Shown one piece after another: positions 18,595 to 30,027 of a stretch of 64,000 nucleotides of DNA. The stretch is from contig NZ_JACVOO010000006.1 in the NCBI RefSeq assembly GCF_018882405.1, positions 62,001 through 126,000 of the forward strand, read 5' to 3'. This stretch comes from Polynucleobacter sp. 31A-FELB (GTDB taxonomy: Bacteria > Pseudomonadota > Gammaproteobacteria > Burkholderiales > Burkholderiaceae). The notes under the pieces were generated by a model. It was not told the origin of the DNA. It worked only from the letters and a program-made list of their open reading frames with translations, and ran no database searches. The position numbers and the translations under genes were made by a program. Position 1 is the stretch's first letter, and each line of letters opens with the position of its first letter.

Positions 18595-18643
18595 TTGACC
18601 GAAGTCAATGATGAACCCCGGCCCCACGCCTAAGATTCATCTC
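18595..18643 (+). promoter_or_regulatory. Candidate class II Crp/Fnr-activated promoter of oxc
   Basis: A perfect 14 bp palindrome TTGAC-CGAA-GTCAA occupies 18595-18608. A -10-like TAAGAT lies at 18631-18636, putting the start of transcription near 18643 and the palindrome centre at about -41.5. That is the standard spacing for class II activation by FNR/CRP proteins. The leader to the oxc ATG would be about 127 nt. Sequence and spacing are seen directly; the regulator's binding is inferred. Confidence 0.6.
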
Positions 18644-18769
18644 AGCCTCAACGGGTATGCTTATGGTTACCCGTGGCACTACTAATAACTTAATTGGAGA
18701 CAGTTAGCGAAAGCTAAATTGCACTGAACAGCTTGTGGGTTCGGGCGGTGTAATTAACTATAAATTTCT

Positions 18770-20479
18770 ATGACAACAGATAATCAAAATACCCAAGTCA
18801 CCGATGGCTTCCATCTCGTTATTGATGCCTTAAAAGCAAATGACCTAGATACTATTTTCGGTCTCGTTGGTATTCCAATTACCGACTTGTGCCGTTTGGC
18901 TCAAGCCGAAGGATTACGCTTCATTGGTTTCCGTCACGAGCAACACGCAGGTAACGCTGCGGCAATTGCTGGTTACATGACTCAAAAGCCTGGTATTTGC
19001 ATGACTGTGTCAGCACCTGGTTTCTTGAACGGTTTAACAGCATTGGCTAATGCCACTGTTAACTGTTTCCCAATGATTTTGATTTCTGGTTCAAGCGAAC
19101 GTGAAATCGTTGACTTGCAGCAGGGCGATTACGAAGAGATGGATCAGCTCAATGCTGCTAAGCCGTATTGCAAAGCTGCTTATCGTATTAATCACATCGA
19201 AGATATCGGCATTGGTTTTGCACGCGCTATTCGTGCAGCTGTTTCTGGTCGTCCAGGCGGCGTGTACTTGGACTTGCCTGCACAACTATTGGCTCAAACA
19301 ATGCCAGTGGAAGAGGCTAAGAAATCGATCTTTAAAGTGATCGATCCAATTCCACGTCAAATTCCTGCGGCCGATGCTGTAGAGCGTGCATTGAATGTAT
19401 TGAAAGGTGCTAAGCGCCCATTGATCCTCTTAGGCAAAGGCGCTGCTTATGCTCAGGCTGATAAAGAGATTCGTGACTTGATCGAAAAATCTGGTATCCC
19501 TTACTTGCCAATGTCGATGGCTAAAGGTTTGTTGCCAGACAATCACCCACAATCTGCTTCTGCAGCCCGTTCATTTGTATTGGCTGAAGCTGATGCGGTG
19601 ATGTTGGTTGGTGCGCGTTTGAATTGGTTGCTTGCGCACGGTAAGGGTAAGACATGGGGTAAAGATCCTAAGAAATTTATCCAAATCGATATTCAAGCAA
19701 ACGAAGTTGATAGCAACGTACAAATCGATGCTCCATTGATTGGTGATATTGGCTCTGTTGTTGGCGAACTCCTTAAAGGAATTGCTGCTGTTCCGAAGCC
19801 AAGCGCTGAATGGATTGGCGCAATCAACGAGAAGAAAGATAAGAACTTGGCGAAGATGGCCGAGACTCTTGCTAAAGAAGCTTCACCAATGAACTTCCAT
19901 GGTGCCTTGCGTGCAATTCGTGATGTGATCAAGAAGAACCCAGACGTGAACTTGGTTAACGAAGGTGCAAATACACTCGACTATTGCCGCGCAATTGTGG
20001 ATATGTATAAGCCACGTAAACGTTTCGATTCCGGCACTTGGGGAATTATGGGTATTGGTATGGGCTACGCCATTGGTGCTGCTGTAACTAGCGGCTTGCC
20101 AACAGTTGCAGTTGAGGGTGATAGCGCATTTGGTTTTAGCGGTATGGAGTTAGAGACCATCTGTCGTTACAACTTGCCAATTACTACGGTTGTATTTAAT
20201 AACAATGGTGTTTACCGCGGTACTGACGTGAATCCAACTGGTGGTGCAGATGTTGCTCCAACAGTATTTGTGAAGAATGCGCGTTACGACAAGATGATTG
20301 AGGCATTTGGTGGTGTTGGTTACTACGTAACTACCCCAGCTGAATTAGAAGCTGCTTTGACTAAGGCGATTGCCGAAGGTAAGCCTGCTTTGATTAATGC
20401 GGTGATCGATGAGACAGCTGGTACAGAGAGTGGACGTTTAACTAACTTGAACCCATCAACTGCAGCAGGTAAGAAGTAA
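18770..20479 (+). CDS. oxc: Oxalyl-CoA decarboxylase
   Basis: A 569-residue thiamine-diphosphate enzyme that splits oxalyl-CoA into formyl-CoA and CO2. The cofactor-activating glutamate is E57 in [10 protein letters not shown]. The ThDP/Mg site is the GDS (residues 450-452) to NNN (about 477) motif. Length matches the 568-residue Oxalobacter formigenes enzyme, and the tail [10 protein letters not shown] is also typical. Together with Frc downstream it forms the oxalate catabolic cycle. It is preceded by a Crp/Fnr regulator gene and a candidate operator. The 79 bp gap to frc contains a run of T residues but no clear terminator. Confidence 0.96.
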   Translation: MTTDNQNTQVTDGFHLVIDALKANDLDTIFGLVGIPITDLCRLAQAEGLRFIGFRHEQHAGNAAAIAGYMTQKPGICMTVSAPGFLNGLTALANATVNCFPMILISGSSEREIVDLQQGDYEEMDQLNAAKPYCKAAYRINHIEDIGIGFARAIRAAVSGRPGGVYLDLPAQLLAQTMPVEEAKKSIFKVIDPIPRQIPAADAVERALNVLKGAKRPLILLGKGAAYAQADKEIRDLIEKSGIPYLPMSMAKGLLPDNHPQSASAARSFVLAEADAVMLVGARLNWLLAHGKGKTWGKDPKKFIQIDIQANEVDSNVQIDAPLIGDIGSVVGELLKGIAAVPKPSAEWIGAINEKKDKNLAKMAETLAKEASPMNFHGALRAIRDVIKKNPDVNLVNEGANTLDYCRAIVDMYKPRKRFDSGTWGIMGIGMGYAIGAAVTSGLPTVAVEGDSAFGFSGMELETICRYNLPITTVVFNNNGVYRGTDVNPTGGADVAPTVFVKNARYDKMIEAFGGVGYYVTTPAELEAALTKAIAEGKPALINAVIDETAGTESGRLTNLNPSTAAGKK

Positions 20480-20558
20480 TCCAAAAGTAATTAATACGTA
20501 ATTTTTTTTTAAGAACAAATTTAGCAACACATAAGAAAGACTTTAAGGAGAATCAAAC

Positions 20559-21809
20559 ATGACTAAACCATTAGACGGCATTCGTATCATTGACTTCACA
20601 CACGTACAGGCAGGTCCTGCATGTACTCAGTTGCTGGGCTTTTATGGCGCAGACGTGATCAAAGTTGAGCGCCCAGGATCTGGTGACGTAACTCGTAGCC
20701 AGTTGCGCGATATCCCAGGTGCAGATGCTTTGTATTTCACGATGTTGAACGGTAATAAGCGTTCATTGACATTGGATACTAAGACACAAGAAGGTAAGGA
20801 AGTTTTAGAGAAGATGATCAAAACATCTGATGTCATGGTTGAGAATTTCGGTCCAGGCGCCTTAGATCGTATGGGCTTTTCTTGGAAGCGTATCCAAGAG
20901 TTGAATCCAAAAATGATTCTTGCTTCTGTAAAAGGCTTTAGCGATGGCCACTCATACGAAGACTTAAAGGTATATGAGAACGTTGCTCAGTGTGCTGGTG
21001 GTGCTGCTTCTACAACTGGTTTCTGGGATGGTCCTCCAACAGTCTCTGCTGCTGCTTTGGGTGATAGCAATACTGGTATGCATTTGGCAATTGGTATTTT
21101 GACAGCATTGATGCAGCGTCAAAAAACTGGCAAAGGTCAAAAAGTATCTTGCTCAATGCAAGATGCTGTATTGAACTTGTGCCGCGTTAAATTGCGCGAT
21201 CAACAACGTTTGGATAAAGTTGGCTACCTCGAAGAGTATCCACAGTATCCACATGGCACATTCTCTGACGTAGTTCCACGTGGTGGTAACGCTGGTGGTG
21301 GCGGTCAGCCAGGTTGGGTGTTGAAGTGTAAGGGCTGGGAAACAGATCCAAATGCTTACATCTACTTCACTATTCAAGGTCATGCTTGGGAGCCAATTAC
21401 TAAAGCTTTGGGCAAGCCAGAGTGGGCAACAGATCCAGCTTACATGACTGCTGAAGCTCGTCAAGACAAGATTTTTGACATCTTCGCAACGATTGAAGAT
21501 TGGCTCAAAGATAAGACTAAGTACGAAGCTGTGGATATCCTCCGTAAGTTTGATATTCCATGTGCGCCAGTCCTCTCAATGAAAGAATTGGCTGCATCAC
21601 CAGACTTGCGTAAGAGCGGTTCAATTGTTGAAGTTGACCATAAAGTACGTGGCAAGTATTTGACAATCGGTAGCCCAATTAAGTTCTCTGATCTGGAGAT
21701 CGAAGTAAAGCCATCACCAGTTTTGGGAGAGCACACTGATGAAGTATTGTCAGACCTTGGCTATAACGCTGATGATATTGCTAAGTTGCATGCAGCAAAA
21801 GCGGTTTAA
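20559..21809 (+). CDS. frc: Formyl-CoA:oxalate CoA-transferase, copy 1
   Basis: A 416-residue family III CoA-transferase. It begins [20 protein letters not shown], almost as in O. formigenes Frc, and the catalytic aspartate falls at D169 (ALGDSN). The glycine loop [10 protein letters not shown] that closes over the active site is intact. Position 48 is glutamine, which as I recall is the state in E. coli YfdW rather than the tryptophan of O. formigenes. It moves CoA from formyl-CoA to oxalate, releasing formate and feeding Oxc. AAGGAG precedes the ATG at good spacing. A Rho-independent terminator follows, so oxc-frc is one unit. Confidence 0.95.
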   Translation: MTKPLDGIRIIDFTHVQAGPACTQLLGFYGADVIKVERPGSGDVTRSQLRDIPGADALYFTMLNGNKRSLTLDTKTQEGKEVLEKMIKTSDVMVENFGPGALDRMGFSWKRIQELNPKMILASVKGFSDGHSYEDLKVYENVAQCAGGAASTTGFWDGPPTVSAAALGDSNTGMHLAIGILTALMQRQKTGKGQKVSCSMQDAVLNLCRVKLRDQQRLDKVGYLEEYPQYPHGTFSDVVPRGGNAGGGGQPGWVLKCKGWETDPNAYIYFTIQGHAWEPITKALGKPEWATDPAYMTAEARQDKIFDIFATIEDWLKDKTKYEAVDILRKFDIPCAPVLSMKELAASPDLRKSGSIVEVDHKVRGKYLTIGSPIKFSDLEIEVKPSPVLGEHTDEVLSDLGYNADDIAKLHAAKAV

Positions 21810-21838
21810 TAACAACAAGCAGTATTTGTTTTAGTTTC

Positions 21839-21866
21839 AAAGGCGCTCCTTGTGGGCGCCTTTTTT
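21839..21866 (+). terminator. Rho-independent terminator after frc copy 1
   Basis: AAAGGCGC pairs with GCGCCTTT across a short loop, followed by a run of T. It ends the oxc-frc transcript before the PAS gene. Confidence 0.85.
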
Positions 21867-21904
21867 ATTTACCTAGATCAAGCTAATAACTATAGACTGA
21901 CAGT

Positions 21905-22327
21905 ATGAAAACAAATATAGATTTACTCCAGCTACTCGATTGCATCGGCGACGCGGTGATTGTTGCTGATGCCCATGAAAAGATTGTTCTCTGGAATGCG
22001 GCTGCAACCAGGATATTTGGCTACTCTGAAGAAGAGGCGCTTGGAAATACTTTGGATCTGATTGTTCCTGAACGTCAGCGCCAAAGACATAATGAGGGCT
22101 ACAGTAAATCGATGGAGACGGGCACAACCCGTTATGGCACTTCATTATTAAAAGTCCCAGCAAAGCACAAAGATGGACGTACCTTATCCATCGCCTTTAC
22201 CGTGGGCATGTTGTTTGATGAGAAACATCAGGCTAATGGTGTGGCAGCAGTGATTCGTGATGAGACTGAGCGTTTTGCTGAAGAAAGGGCTCTTAAAAAG
22301 CGACTTTCCGATCTTGAAAATCAATAA
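21905..22327 (+). CDS. Stand-alone PAS-domain protein
   Basis: A 140-residue protein consisting of one PAS domain (about residues 5-118) with the hallmark VLWNAAATRIFGYSEEEALG at about 28-47. A short predicted coiled-coil tail rich in Glu, Lys and Leu follows. No kinase, cyclase or DNA-binding output domain is present, and there is no signal peptide. PAS domains bind small ligands or cofactors and mediate dimerisation; the ligand here is unknown. It lies between two formyl-CoA transferase genes, so it may sense a metabolite of oxalate use or partner the Crp/Fnr regulator; this is speculation. No obvious ribosome site was seen (ACTGACAGT precedes the ATG). Confidence 0.8.
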   Translation: MKTNIDLLQLLDCIGDAVIVADAHEKIVLWNAAATRIFGYSEEEALGNTLDLIVPERQRQRHNEGYSKSMETGTTRYGTSLLKVPAKHKDGRTLSIAFTVGMLFDEKHQANGVAAVIRDETERFAEERALKKRLSDLENQ

Positions 22328-22347
22328 ATTTGCACCCAAATAGTCAA

Positions 22348-22379
22348 TATTGGGCATCTCTCGCTCGATGTGCCCAATA
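22348..22379. repeat. Inverted repeat between PAS gene and second frc
   Basis: TATTGGGCA and TGCCCAATA form a perfect 9 bp stem around 14 nt. It has no following T-run in either direction, so it may be a processing or attenuating hairpin rather than a classic terminator. The remainder of the 136 bp gap shows nothing else I can name. Confidence 0.6.
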
Positions 22380-22463
22380 AGTAGGCATGCCATGTTGCAC
22401 CGCAATCCGTCGCTGGTAAAATTGGCTTAATTCAAAATTTCAATCTTATTAGGACTTTTAATC

Positions 22464-23711
22464 ATGGCAAAAGCATTAGAAGGAGTCAAAATCCTTGACT
22501 TCACGCACGTTCAATCTGGACCAACTTGTACTCAGTTACTAGCCTGGTTTGGTGCGGATGTCATCAAAGTAGAAAAATCAGGCGAGGGCGATGCTACTCG
22601 TGGTCAATTGCGCGACATCCCTGATGCAGACAGCTTGTATTTCACGATGTTGAACCACAACAAGCGTTCAATCACTGTGAATACGAAGACCCCAAAAGGT
22701 AAAGAAATTCTGGAGCGCTTGATTAAAGAGTGCGATGTTCTCGTTGAGAACTTTGCTCCTGGCGCATTAGATCGTATGGGTTTTTCTTGGGAGCGTATCC
22801 AAGAACTCAACCCAATGATGATCATGGCCTCTGTAAAAGGTTTCGGACCTGGTCCTTACGAGGACTGCAAGGTTTATGAAAACGTAGCACAGTGTGCTGG
22901 CGGTTCCGCATCTACGACTGGTTTTGATGATGGTCCCCCAATGGTTACTGGTGCTCAGATTGGCGATAGCGGTACTGGCTTGCATTTGGCGCTTGGTATT
23001 GTGACTGCGCTATATCAACGCACTCACTCTGGACGCGGTCAAAAGGTATTGGCGGCAATGCAAGATGCCGTATTGAACTTATGCCGTGTGAAGTTGCGTG
23101 ATCAACAGCGCTTAGAGCGCGTTGGTTTGATGCAAGAGTATCCACAGTTCCCTAACGGCGAGTTTGGTGACTCTGTACCCCGCGCCGGCAATGCTTCTGG
23201 CGGTGGTCAGCCTGGTTGGATTGTGAAATGTAAAGGCTGGGAAACAGATCCTAATTCCTATATGTATGTCATCGTGCAAGCTCCAGTTTGGGAAGCAATT
23301 TGCAAAGTGATCGGTCGTGAAGATTGGATTACAGATGTGCGTTTTGCTTCACCAATGGCTCGCTTGCCACACTTGATGGAAATTTTCGGTGAAATTGAAA
23401 AATGGACAATGACTAAGACGAAGTTTGAAGTCATGGACATTTTGAATAAATACGATATTCCTTGCGGCCCAATTTTGTCGATGAAAGAAATCGCAGAAGA
23501 GCCAGCGTTGCGTGCTACTGGAACAGTTGTTGAAGTAGATCATCCAATTCGTGGCAAGTACCTCACTGTGGGTAATCCAATCAAGATGTCTGATAGCCCA
23601 ACCGACGTGACTCGCTCACCATTATTGGGTGAGCACACCGATGAGATCCTCCATGAATTGGGTTATTCAACGGATGAGTTGATTAGCCTTCGTCACGATA
23701 AGGTGATCTAA
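22464..23711 (+). CDS. Formyl-CoA:oxalate CoA-transferase homologue, copy 2
   Basis: A 415-residue family III CoA-transferase, a close paralogue of the frc at 20559. The catalytic aspartate is D168 (QIGDSG), aligned with D169 of the first copy after one deleted residue near position 131. The glycine loop reads [10 protein letters not shown], one glycine replaced by serine relative to copy 1. It could be a second Frc, or a transferase for a related acid or another CoA donor. The next gene, a formyltransferase, starts 1 base after its stop, so the two are surely co-transcribed and probably work together. Confidence 0.85.
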   Translation: MAKALEGVKILDFTHVQSGPTCTQLLAWFGADVIKVEKSGEGDATRGQLRDIPDADSLYFTMLNHNKRSITVNTKTPKGKEILERLIKECDVLVENFAPGALDRMGFSWERIQELNPMMIMASVKGFGPGPYEDCKVYENVAQCAGGSASTTGFDDGPPMVTGAQIGDSGTGLHLALGIVTALYQRTHSGRGQKVLAAMQDAVLNLCRVKLRDQQRLERVGLMQEYPQFPNGEFGDSVPRAGNASGGGQPGWIVKCKGWETDPNSYMYVIVQAPVWEAICKVIGREDWITDVRFASPMARLPHLMEIFGEIEKWTMTKTKFEVMDILNKYDIPCGPILSMKEIAEEPALRATGTVVEVDHPIRGKYLTVGNPIKMSDSPTDVTRSPLLGEHTDEILHELGYSTDELISLRHDKVI

Positions 23712-23712
23712 G

Positions 23713-24645
23713 ATGCGTGTTGCGCTGATTGGAAGTGCGGATTTTGGTAAGGCGGCCTTGGAGGCTTTTTTAGATCGCGGTGACGAAGTCGTTGCCGTAT
23801 TTTGTCCGCCGGACAATCCCAAATCAACCAAGCCTGAAGTGCTCAAAGAGGCGGCGATTGCAAGAGCTTTAACTCCCTTGCAATTTGCCTCTCTCAAAGG
23901 TCCTGAGGCAGCGCAAGCAATGATTGATAGCAAGGCTGATATCTGTGTGATGGCCTATGTGCTGCAGTTTGTACCGCAAGAGCTTTGCAAGATTCCAAAG
24001 CACGGCACTATTCAGTATCACCCTTCGCTCCTGCCTAAGTACCGTGGTCCAAGCGCAATTAATTGGGCGATCGCTTTAGGTGAAGAGAAGACAGGGCTAA
24101 CGATCTTCCGCCCATCAGATGGTTTGGATGAAGGTGAAGTTATTTTGCAAAAAGAAGTAGCAATTGCGCCTGATGACACTTTGGGAAAAGTCTACTTTGA
24201 TAAATTATTCCCGCTGGGCGTTCAAGCGCTGCTTGAGGCTGCTGATCTCGTGGTTGCCAATAAACATCAAGAAATTGTTCAAGATGAATCGCAGGCAAAT
24301 TACGAGGGTTGGTTTGATGCGAATGCTGCCCAAATTCATTGGGCTACTCACATTAGTCAAATCTATAACTTGATTCGTGCATGCAATCCTGCGCCGGGCG
24401 CTTGGACTAAGTTTGGCGAGCAAAAGGTTCAGATTTATGACTGCCATAAGCATGTAGCGGCTACTTTTGGCGCAGTAAAAGGTAAGCCTGGCGAAGTCAC
24501 TCAAATTACTTTAGATTCTTTCTTTGTCACCTGTCATGGTGGACAAATCGAAGTCCTTAAAGCAAAAGGCGCTGCTGGAAAAGTAACTGGCGCTGAATTG
24601 GCCAAAGAGTTGAACCTAGAAGTGGGTCAGTTCTTCACGCTGTAA
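23713..24645 (+). CDS. Formyltransferase-family protein like the hydrolase domain of 10-formyl-THF dehydrogenase
   Basis: A 310-residue protein with an N-terminal formyltransferase fold (about residues 1-180) and a C-terminal Fmt-like domain (about 200-305). The active-site segment QYHPSLLPKYRGPSAINW holds H103, and DGLDEG holds D139. The Tyr-His-Pro-Ser form and GPSAINW resemble the hydrolase domain of 10-formyltetrahydrofolate dehydrogenase (ALDH1L1) rather than Fmt, which has Asn-x-His. No aldehyde dehydrogenase or carrier domain follows. It begins 1 base after the second frc homologue, tying it to formyl-CoA metabolism. It may hydrolyse or form 10-formyl-THF, or act on another formyl donor. 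The exact reaction is not determined. Confidence 0.8.
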   Translation: MRVALIGSADFGKAALEAFLDRGDEVVAVFCPPDNPKSTKPEVLKEAAIARALTPLQFASLKGPEAAQAMIDSKADICVMAYVLQFVPQELCKIPKHGTIQYHPSLLPKYRGPSAINWAIALGEEKTGLTIFRPSDGLDEGEVILQKEVAIAPDDTLGKVYFDKLFPLGVQALLEAADLVVANKHQEIVQDESQANYEGWFDANAAQIHWATHISQIYNLIRACNPAPGAWTKFGEQKVQIYDCHKHVAATFGAVKGKPGEVTQITLDSFFVTCHGGQIEVLKAKGAAGKVTGAELAKELNLEVGQFFTL

Positions 24646-24664
24646 ATTACTGCGTAAATCTAAT

Positions 24665-26383
<1,719 letters not shown>

Positions 26384-26391
<8 letters not shown>

Positions 26392-26572
26392 TCGAGTACA
26401 CGTAAGCGCGTTGCTTTAATTTGGCCGCCTTAGCGCGACGTTGGTCTTCGGTAGTCAAAGGCTCTTTATCCCAAAGGAGTGCGCGACCCGCTTGCTGGCC
26501 CGCTTCGAGCTCAGGTTTCTCGGATTTGAGCTCATTTAAGAACTGGGTGAATTCGGATGTATATCTAGCCAT
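26384..26572 (-). CDS. DUF3460 family small protein
   Basis: A 62-residue hydrophilic protein starting MARYTSEFTQFLNELK, the typical beginning of the DUF3460 family found upstream of scpA-panC in Burkholderiales. The ATG at 26572 is chosen because AGGAAA lies 6 bases upstream; another ATG immediately precedes it. The C-terminal half is basic. Function is unknown. It overlaps scpA and probably heads the DUF3460-scpA-panC operon. Confidence 0.8.
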
Positions 26573-26685
26573 CATATTTCCTAAAATTCTCAATTAATTC
26601 AATAACTTGCAAAAATTACTGTGCAGCAACTGACTGCCTAGCCCATCATTATTAACGATTTTTCCTACAAACCTGCCGACTTTTT

Positions 26686-26707
26686 GGCTAATTCCCGGAA
26701 ATTAGCC
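26686..26707. repeat. Inverted repeat downstream of metG
   Basis: GGCTAATT and AATTAGCC form a perfect 8 bp stem around CCCGGA, 16 bp past the metG stop. On the metG strand it is followed by A residues, not T, so it is not a canonical terminator. The 150 bp gap between metG and the DUF3460 gene shows nothing else clear. Confidence 0.45.
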
Positions 26708-26722
26708 TATTTGGGCTCGTTT

Positions 26723-28393
26723 TTAGAGGTTTGCTGCCAATAAAGCCTCGATTTGGGGCGCTTCGACCCGGGTCATGAGGTGTTTATAGGCCTTGATCGG
26801 ATTTTGGCTGGAGAGCGGCGTTTTAACGTCATTCCAGGTCATTGCTGGGATCGAGAGGAAGTCCTCAACTCCGGCTGTGACCTGAGGCAGTACTGGCTTG
26901 AGATAGAGACTTAATAAACGGAATGCCTCTAAGGTGATGCTGCAGACTCGCTGTAAGTCAGTCTCCCGCTCAGGATCTTTGGCGATTTCCCAAGGCTTGT
27001 TTTCATCAACAAAGGCATTGACCTTGTCAGCTAATTCCATGATCGTGCGCAATGCTTTGGCATATTCACGAGCTTCATATAGCTCAGCAATTTTTTCACT
27101 AGCAGATGCAATTTCAGCCAGCAGTGGATTGTTCATTGCTGTATCAGAAACTACGCCGCCAAAACGTTTCACCAAGAAACCGGCGCTGCGACTTGCGATA
27201 TTGATGTACTTGCCCAATAGATCGCTGTTCACTCGAGCAACAAAATCTTGAAGATTTAAATCTAAATCTTCCATACTGTCATTCAGCTTAGTTGCAAAGT
27301 AATAGCGGAACCATTCAGGATTAAAGCCAGACTCAATCACGCTATGTGCAGAAATTAAAGTACCCCGTGACTTACTCATCTTCTCGCCATCAACGGTGAG
27401 AAAGCCATGAGCAAATACATTGGTTGGGGTGCGGTAGCCTGCAAAGTGCAGGGTCGCTGGCCAAAAGAGCGTGTGGAAATACAGAATATCTTTACCGATG
27501 AAATGGTACTGCTCGGTAGTCGTATCAGGTCTGACCCATTCCTCAAAGTTCAGGCCTTTGCTCTGGCAGTAGTTGAGGAAGCTGGCGTAATAGCCAATTG
27601 GCGCATCAAGCCATACATAGAAGTATTTGCCTGGTGCATCAGGGATTTCAAAGCCAAAGTAGGGTGCATCACGGGAGATGTCCCAGTCTCCGAGCTTGCT
27701 ATCTCCAGGCTGTCCAACCCATTCTTTCATCTTGTTGCGAGCCTCCGGTTGCAACGGAGTTTTTACTTGGGTCCACTCGCGCAAGAATGTTTCGCAGCGA
27801 GGATCCGATAACTTGAAAAAGTAATGATCGGAAACTTTTTTAATCGGTGTTGCACCACTCACTACCGAGAATGGATTCTTTAAATCGGTTGGGGAGTAGG
27901 TTGCTCCGCATTTTTCGCAAGAGTCACCGTATTGATCTTTAGCGCCACACTTAGGGCACTCGCCTTTGATAAAGCGATCCGGCAAGAACATTTCTTTAAC
28001 GGGATCGTAGGCTTGCTCGATTGCACGCTTTTCAATCAGGCCCGCATCACGAAGTTTTAGGTAGATGCTTTGAGATAGCTTTTCATTCTCAGGGCTATCT
28101 GTCGTGTAGTAGTTATCAAATGAAATTAAGAAATCATCAAAGTCACGTTTATGTTCTTTCCAAACATTGGCGATGAGTTCTTTAGGGGTGAGCCCCTCTT
28201 TTTCGGCGCGCAACATAATCGGCGTACCGTGGGTGTCATCGGCGCCAACGTAGTGCACCTCGTGACCACGCATTCTTTGGAAGCGAACCCAAATATCCGT
28301 CTGGACATATTCCACTAAATGCCCAATGTGAATCTGGCCATTGGCGTATGGCAGGGCGGATGTAACTAGCAGGCGACGTTTGGGGCTACTCAT
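26723..28393 (-). CDS. metG: Methionyl-tRNA synthetase, short form
   Basis: A 556-residue class I aminoacyl-tRNA synthetase. The HIGH motif is in [14 protein letters not shown] near residues 16-29 and the KMSKS motif in GEKMSKSRG near 339. A zinc knuckle with two CxxC pairs (CPKCG and CEKCG) lies near 147-162. The protein ends after the anticodon-binding helical domain at [12 protein letters not shown]. The C-terminal tRNA-binding dimerisation domain of E. coli MetG (about 120 residues) is absent. This short form is known in other bacteria. Confidence 0.95.
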   Translation of the reverse strand: MSSPKRRLLVTSALPYANGQIHIGHLVEYVQTDIWVRFQRMRGHEVHYVGADDTHGTPIMLRAEKEGLTPKELIANVWKEHKRDFDDFLISFDNYYTTDSPENEKLSQSIYLKLRDAGLIEKRAIEQAYDPVKEMFLPDRFIKGECPKCGAKDQYGDSCEKCGATYSPTDLKNPFSVVSGATPIKKVSDHYFFKLSDPRCETFLREWTQVKTPLQPEARNKMKEWVGQPGDSKLGDWDISRDAPYFGFEIPDAPGKYFYVWLDAPIGYYASFLNYCQSKGLNFEEWVRPDTTTEQYHFIGKDILYFHTLFWPATLHFAGYRTPTNVFAHGFLTVDGEKMSKSRGTLISAHSVIESGFNPEWFRYYFATKLNDSMEDLDLNLQDFVARVNSDLLGKYINIASRSAGFLVKRFGGVVSDTAMNNPLLAEIASASEKIAELYEAREYAKALRTIMELADKVNAFVDENKPWEIAKDPERETDLQRVCSITLEAFRLLSLYLKPVLPQVTAGVEDFLSIPAMTWNDVKTPLSSQNPIKAYKHLMTRVEAPQIEALLAANL

Positions 28394-28522
28394 GCGTACT
28401 TAAATAGAAATAATTTCAACAAATGGGAATACAAGATTATGGGGCTTGGGGCCTTACTTCAGCAGCAATTTTAGTCTGCGGTTAAAGTTAATACCGATTT
28501 GAACCTATTTAAGAGGCGTTTT

Positions 28523-29371
28523 ATGGCTTTGCCCCACAACATTCAGATGTCCCACGCTTCCGTGCCTTTGGTGCATGAAGTGCAGGTCATGGATGAGGCG
28601 GGGCGTATTAAGACCACCCATATTCCCGGGGAGCGCCCTTTAACCATTTATTTGGATAAACGGGAAGTCGTCACCCTGATGACATTGGGAAGCGCCCCTG
28701 AAGCCCTGGTACTAGGTTATTTGCGTAATCAGCGCTTGGTTGAGTCGCCGGACGATATTGCCAGTATTCAAGTGGACTGGGAGACTGATTCAGCAGCCGT
28801 GAAGACCCATCGCAGCACTGTAGATATTGATGCCCTCACCAGTAAGCGCGTAGTGACTACGGGTTGTGGGCAGGGTACGATGTTTGGCGGCTTGATTGAG
28901 GAGATGGCGGAGATTAGATTGCCAGATGGCCCCCAGTTAACCCAAGAGGCAATAGTCGCCCTTATCGACAGCATTCGAGTTCACGACACCATCTATAAGA
29001 AATCTGGCTCTGTCCACGCTTGCGCTGTATTTGAGCGAGAGGGTATCAACAGTGTCCGTCTACTTCACTTTATTGAGGATGTTGGACGTCACAACGCAGT
29101 TGATTCTATCTCTGGCCTCATGTGGCTTGCCGACAAGCCGGGCAAGGATCTAATCTTTTTTACTACGGGGCGCCTGACCTCGGAGATGGTCATTAAAGGC
29201 GCTCAGATGGGCATCCCTTTCCTGATGACTCGCTCCGGCATGACCTTGATGGGCCTGGAGCTTGCCCGGAAGACCAATCTCACCCTACTATCTCGCTGTT
29301 CCGGCAAGCATTTTGAGATCTTCAATGCCCCTGAGAGGGTGATTTTTACCTCCCCGCCTGCCACCTCGTAA
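28523..29371 (+). CDS. fdhD: Formate dehydrogenase accessory sulfurtransferase FdhD
   Basis: A 282-residue FdhD/NarQ-family protein that carries sulfur to the molybdenum cofactor of formate dehydrogenase. The ATG at 28523 is chosen because AAGAGG lies 6 bases before it; a TTG at 28499 is a poorer choice. The C115 region reads [12 protein letters not shown]. The usual second cysteine of the CxxC loop is not present. [11 protein letters not shown] near residue 158 and DVGRHNAVD near 185 are family landmarks. A formate dehydrogenase is not in the window, but formate is the product of the oxalate cluster 4 kb away. Confidence 0.92.
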   Translation: MALPHNIQMSHASVPLVHEVQVMDEAGRIKTTHIPGERPLTIYLDKREVVTLMTLGSAPEALVLGYLRNQRLVESPDDIASIQVDWETDSAAVKTHRSTVDIDALTSKRVVTTGCGQGTMFGGLIEEMAEIRLPDGPQLTQEAIVALIDSIRVHDTIYKKSGSVHACAVFEREGINSVRLLHFIEDVGRHNAVDSISGLMWLADKPGKDLIFFTTGRLTSEMVIKGAQMGIPFLMTRSGMTLMGLELARKTNLTLLSRCSGKHFEIFNAPERVIFTSPPATS

Positions 29372-29412
29372 ATTCGTGGGCATATGGCATGCGATGGTTT
29401 TACAATTCGGCC

Positions 29413-29979
29413 ATGACTATTAAATCTGACCACTGGATCCGCCGCATGGGCGAGCAAGGCATGATCAGCCCATTTGAACCTGGGCAAGTCCGCCAAGATG
29501 CTGCCGGGCAAAAAATTGTGAGCTATGGCACTTCAAGCTATGGCTATGACATTCGTTGTGCTGATGAGTTCAAGATTTTCACGAACATCAATAGCACTAT
29601 CGTTGATCCGAAGAATTTCGACGAGCAATCGTTTGTGGATTTCAAGGGTCCGGTTTGCATCATTCCTCCAAACTCTTTTGCTTTGGCAAGAACCGTTGAG
29701 TACTTCAAGATTCCACGTAGCGTTTTAACTGTTTGCGTTGGCAAAAGTACTTACGCACGTTGCGGAATTATTGTGAACGTCACTCCATTCGAGCCTGAGT
29801 GGGAAGGTTACGTTACCCTCGAGTTTTCTAATACGACTCCATTGCCTGCAAAGATTTATGCCGGTGAAGGATGTGCGCAAGTTCTGTTCTTTGAAAGCGA
29901 TGAAGTATGTGGCACATCGTACAAAGATCGTGGCGGTAAGTATCAAGGCCAAGTCGGCGTAACTCTGCCGAAGACTTAA
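29413..29979 (+). CDS. dcd: dCTP deaminase
   Basis: A 188-residue enzyme that deaminates dCTP to dUTP for thymidylate synthesis. The start at 29413 gives [13 protein letters not shown], the normal betaproteobacterial N-terminus; an upstream ATG at 29389 adds an unconserved octapeptide. The jelly-roll core motifs [12 protein letters not shown] near residue 40 and [17 protein letters not shown] with its catalytic glutamate near 116-132 are clear. It lies 41 bp after fdhD and 48 bp before the decarboxylase gene. Confidence 0.95.
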   Translation: MTIKSDHWIRRMGEQGMISPFEPGQVRQDAAGQKIVSYGTSSYGYDIRCADEFKIFTNINSTIVDPKNFDEQSFVDFKGPVCIIPPNSFALARTVEYFKIPRSVLTVCVGKSTYARCGIIVNVTPFEPEWEGYVTLEFSNTTPLPAKIYAGEGCAQVLFFESDEVCGTSYKDRGGKYQGQVGVTLPKT

Positions 29980-30027
29980 TCTGCTTAATCTGCTTCATCG
30001 CCATATTGGCGACTCTAAGGGGTACTC

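Noticed and set aside
20480..20558. The T-run between oxc and frc as a terminator
   Set aside because: No stable hairpin precedes the T-run.
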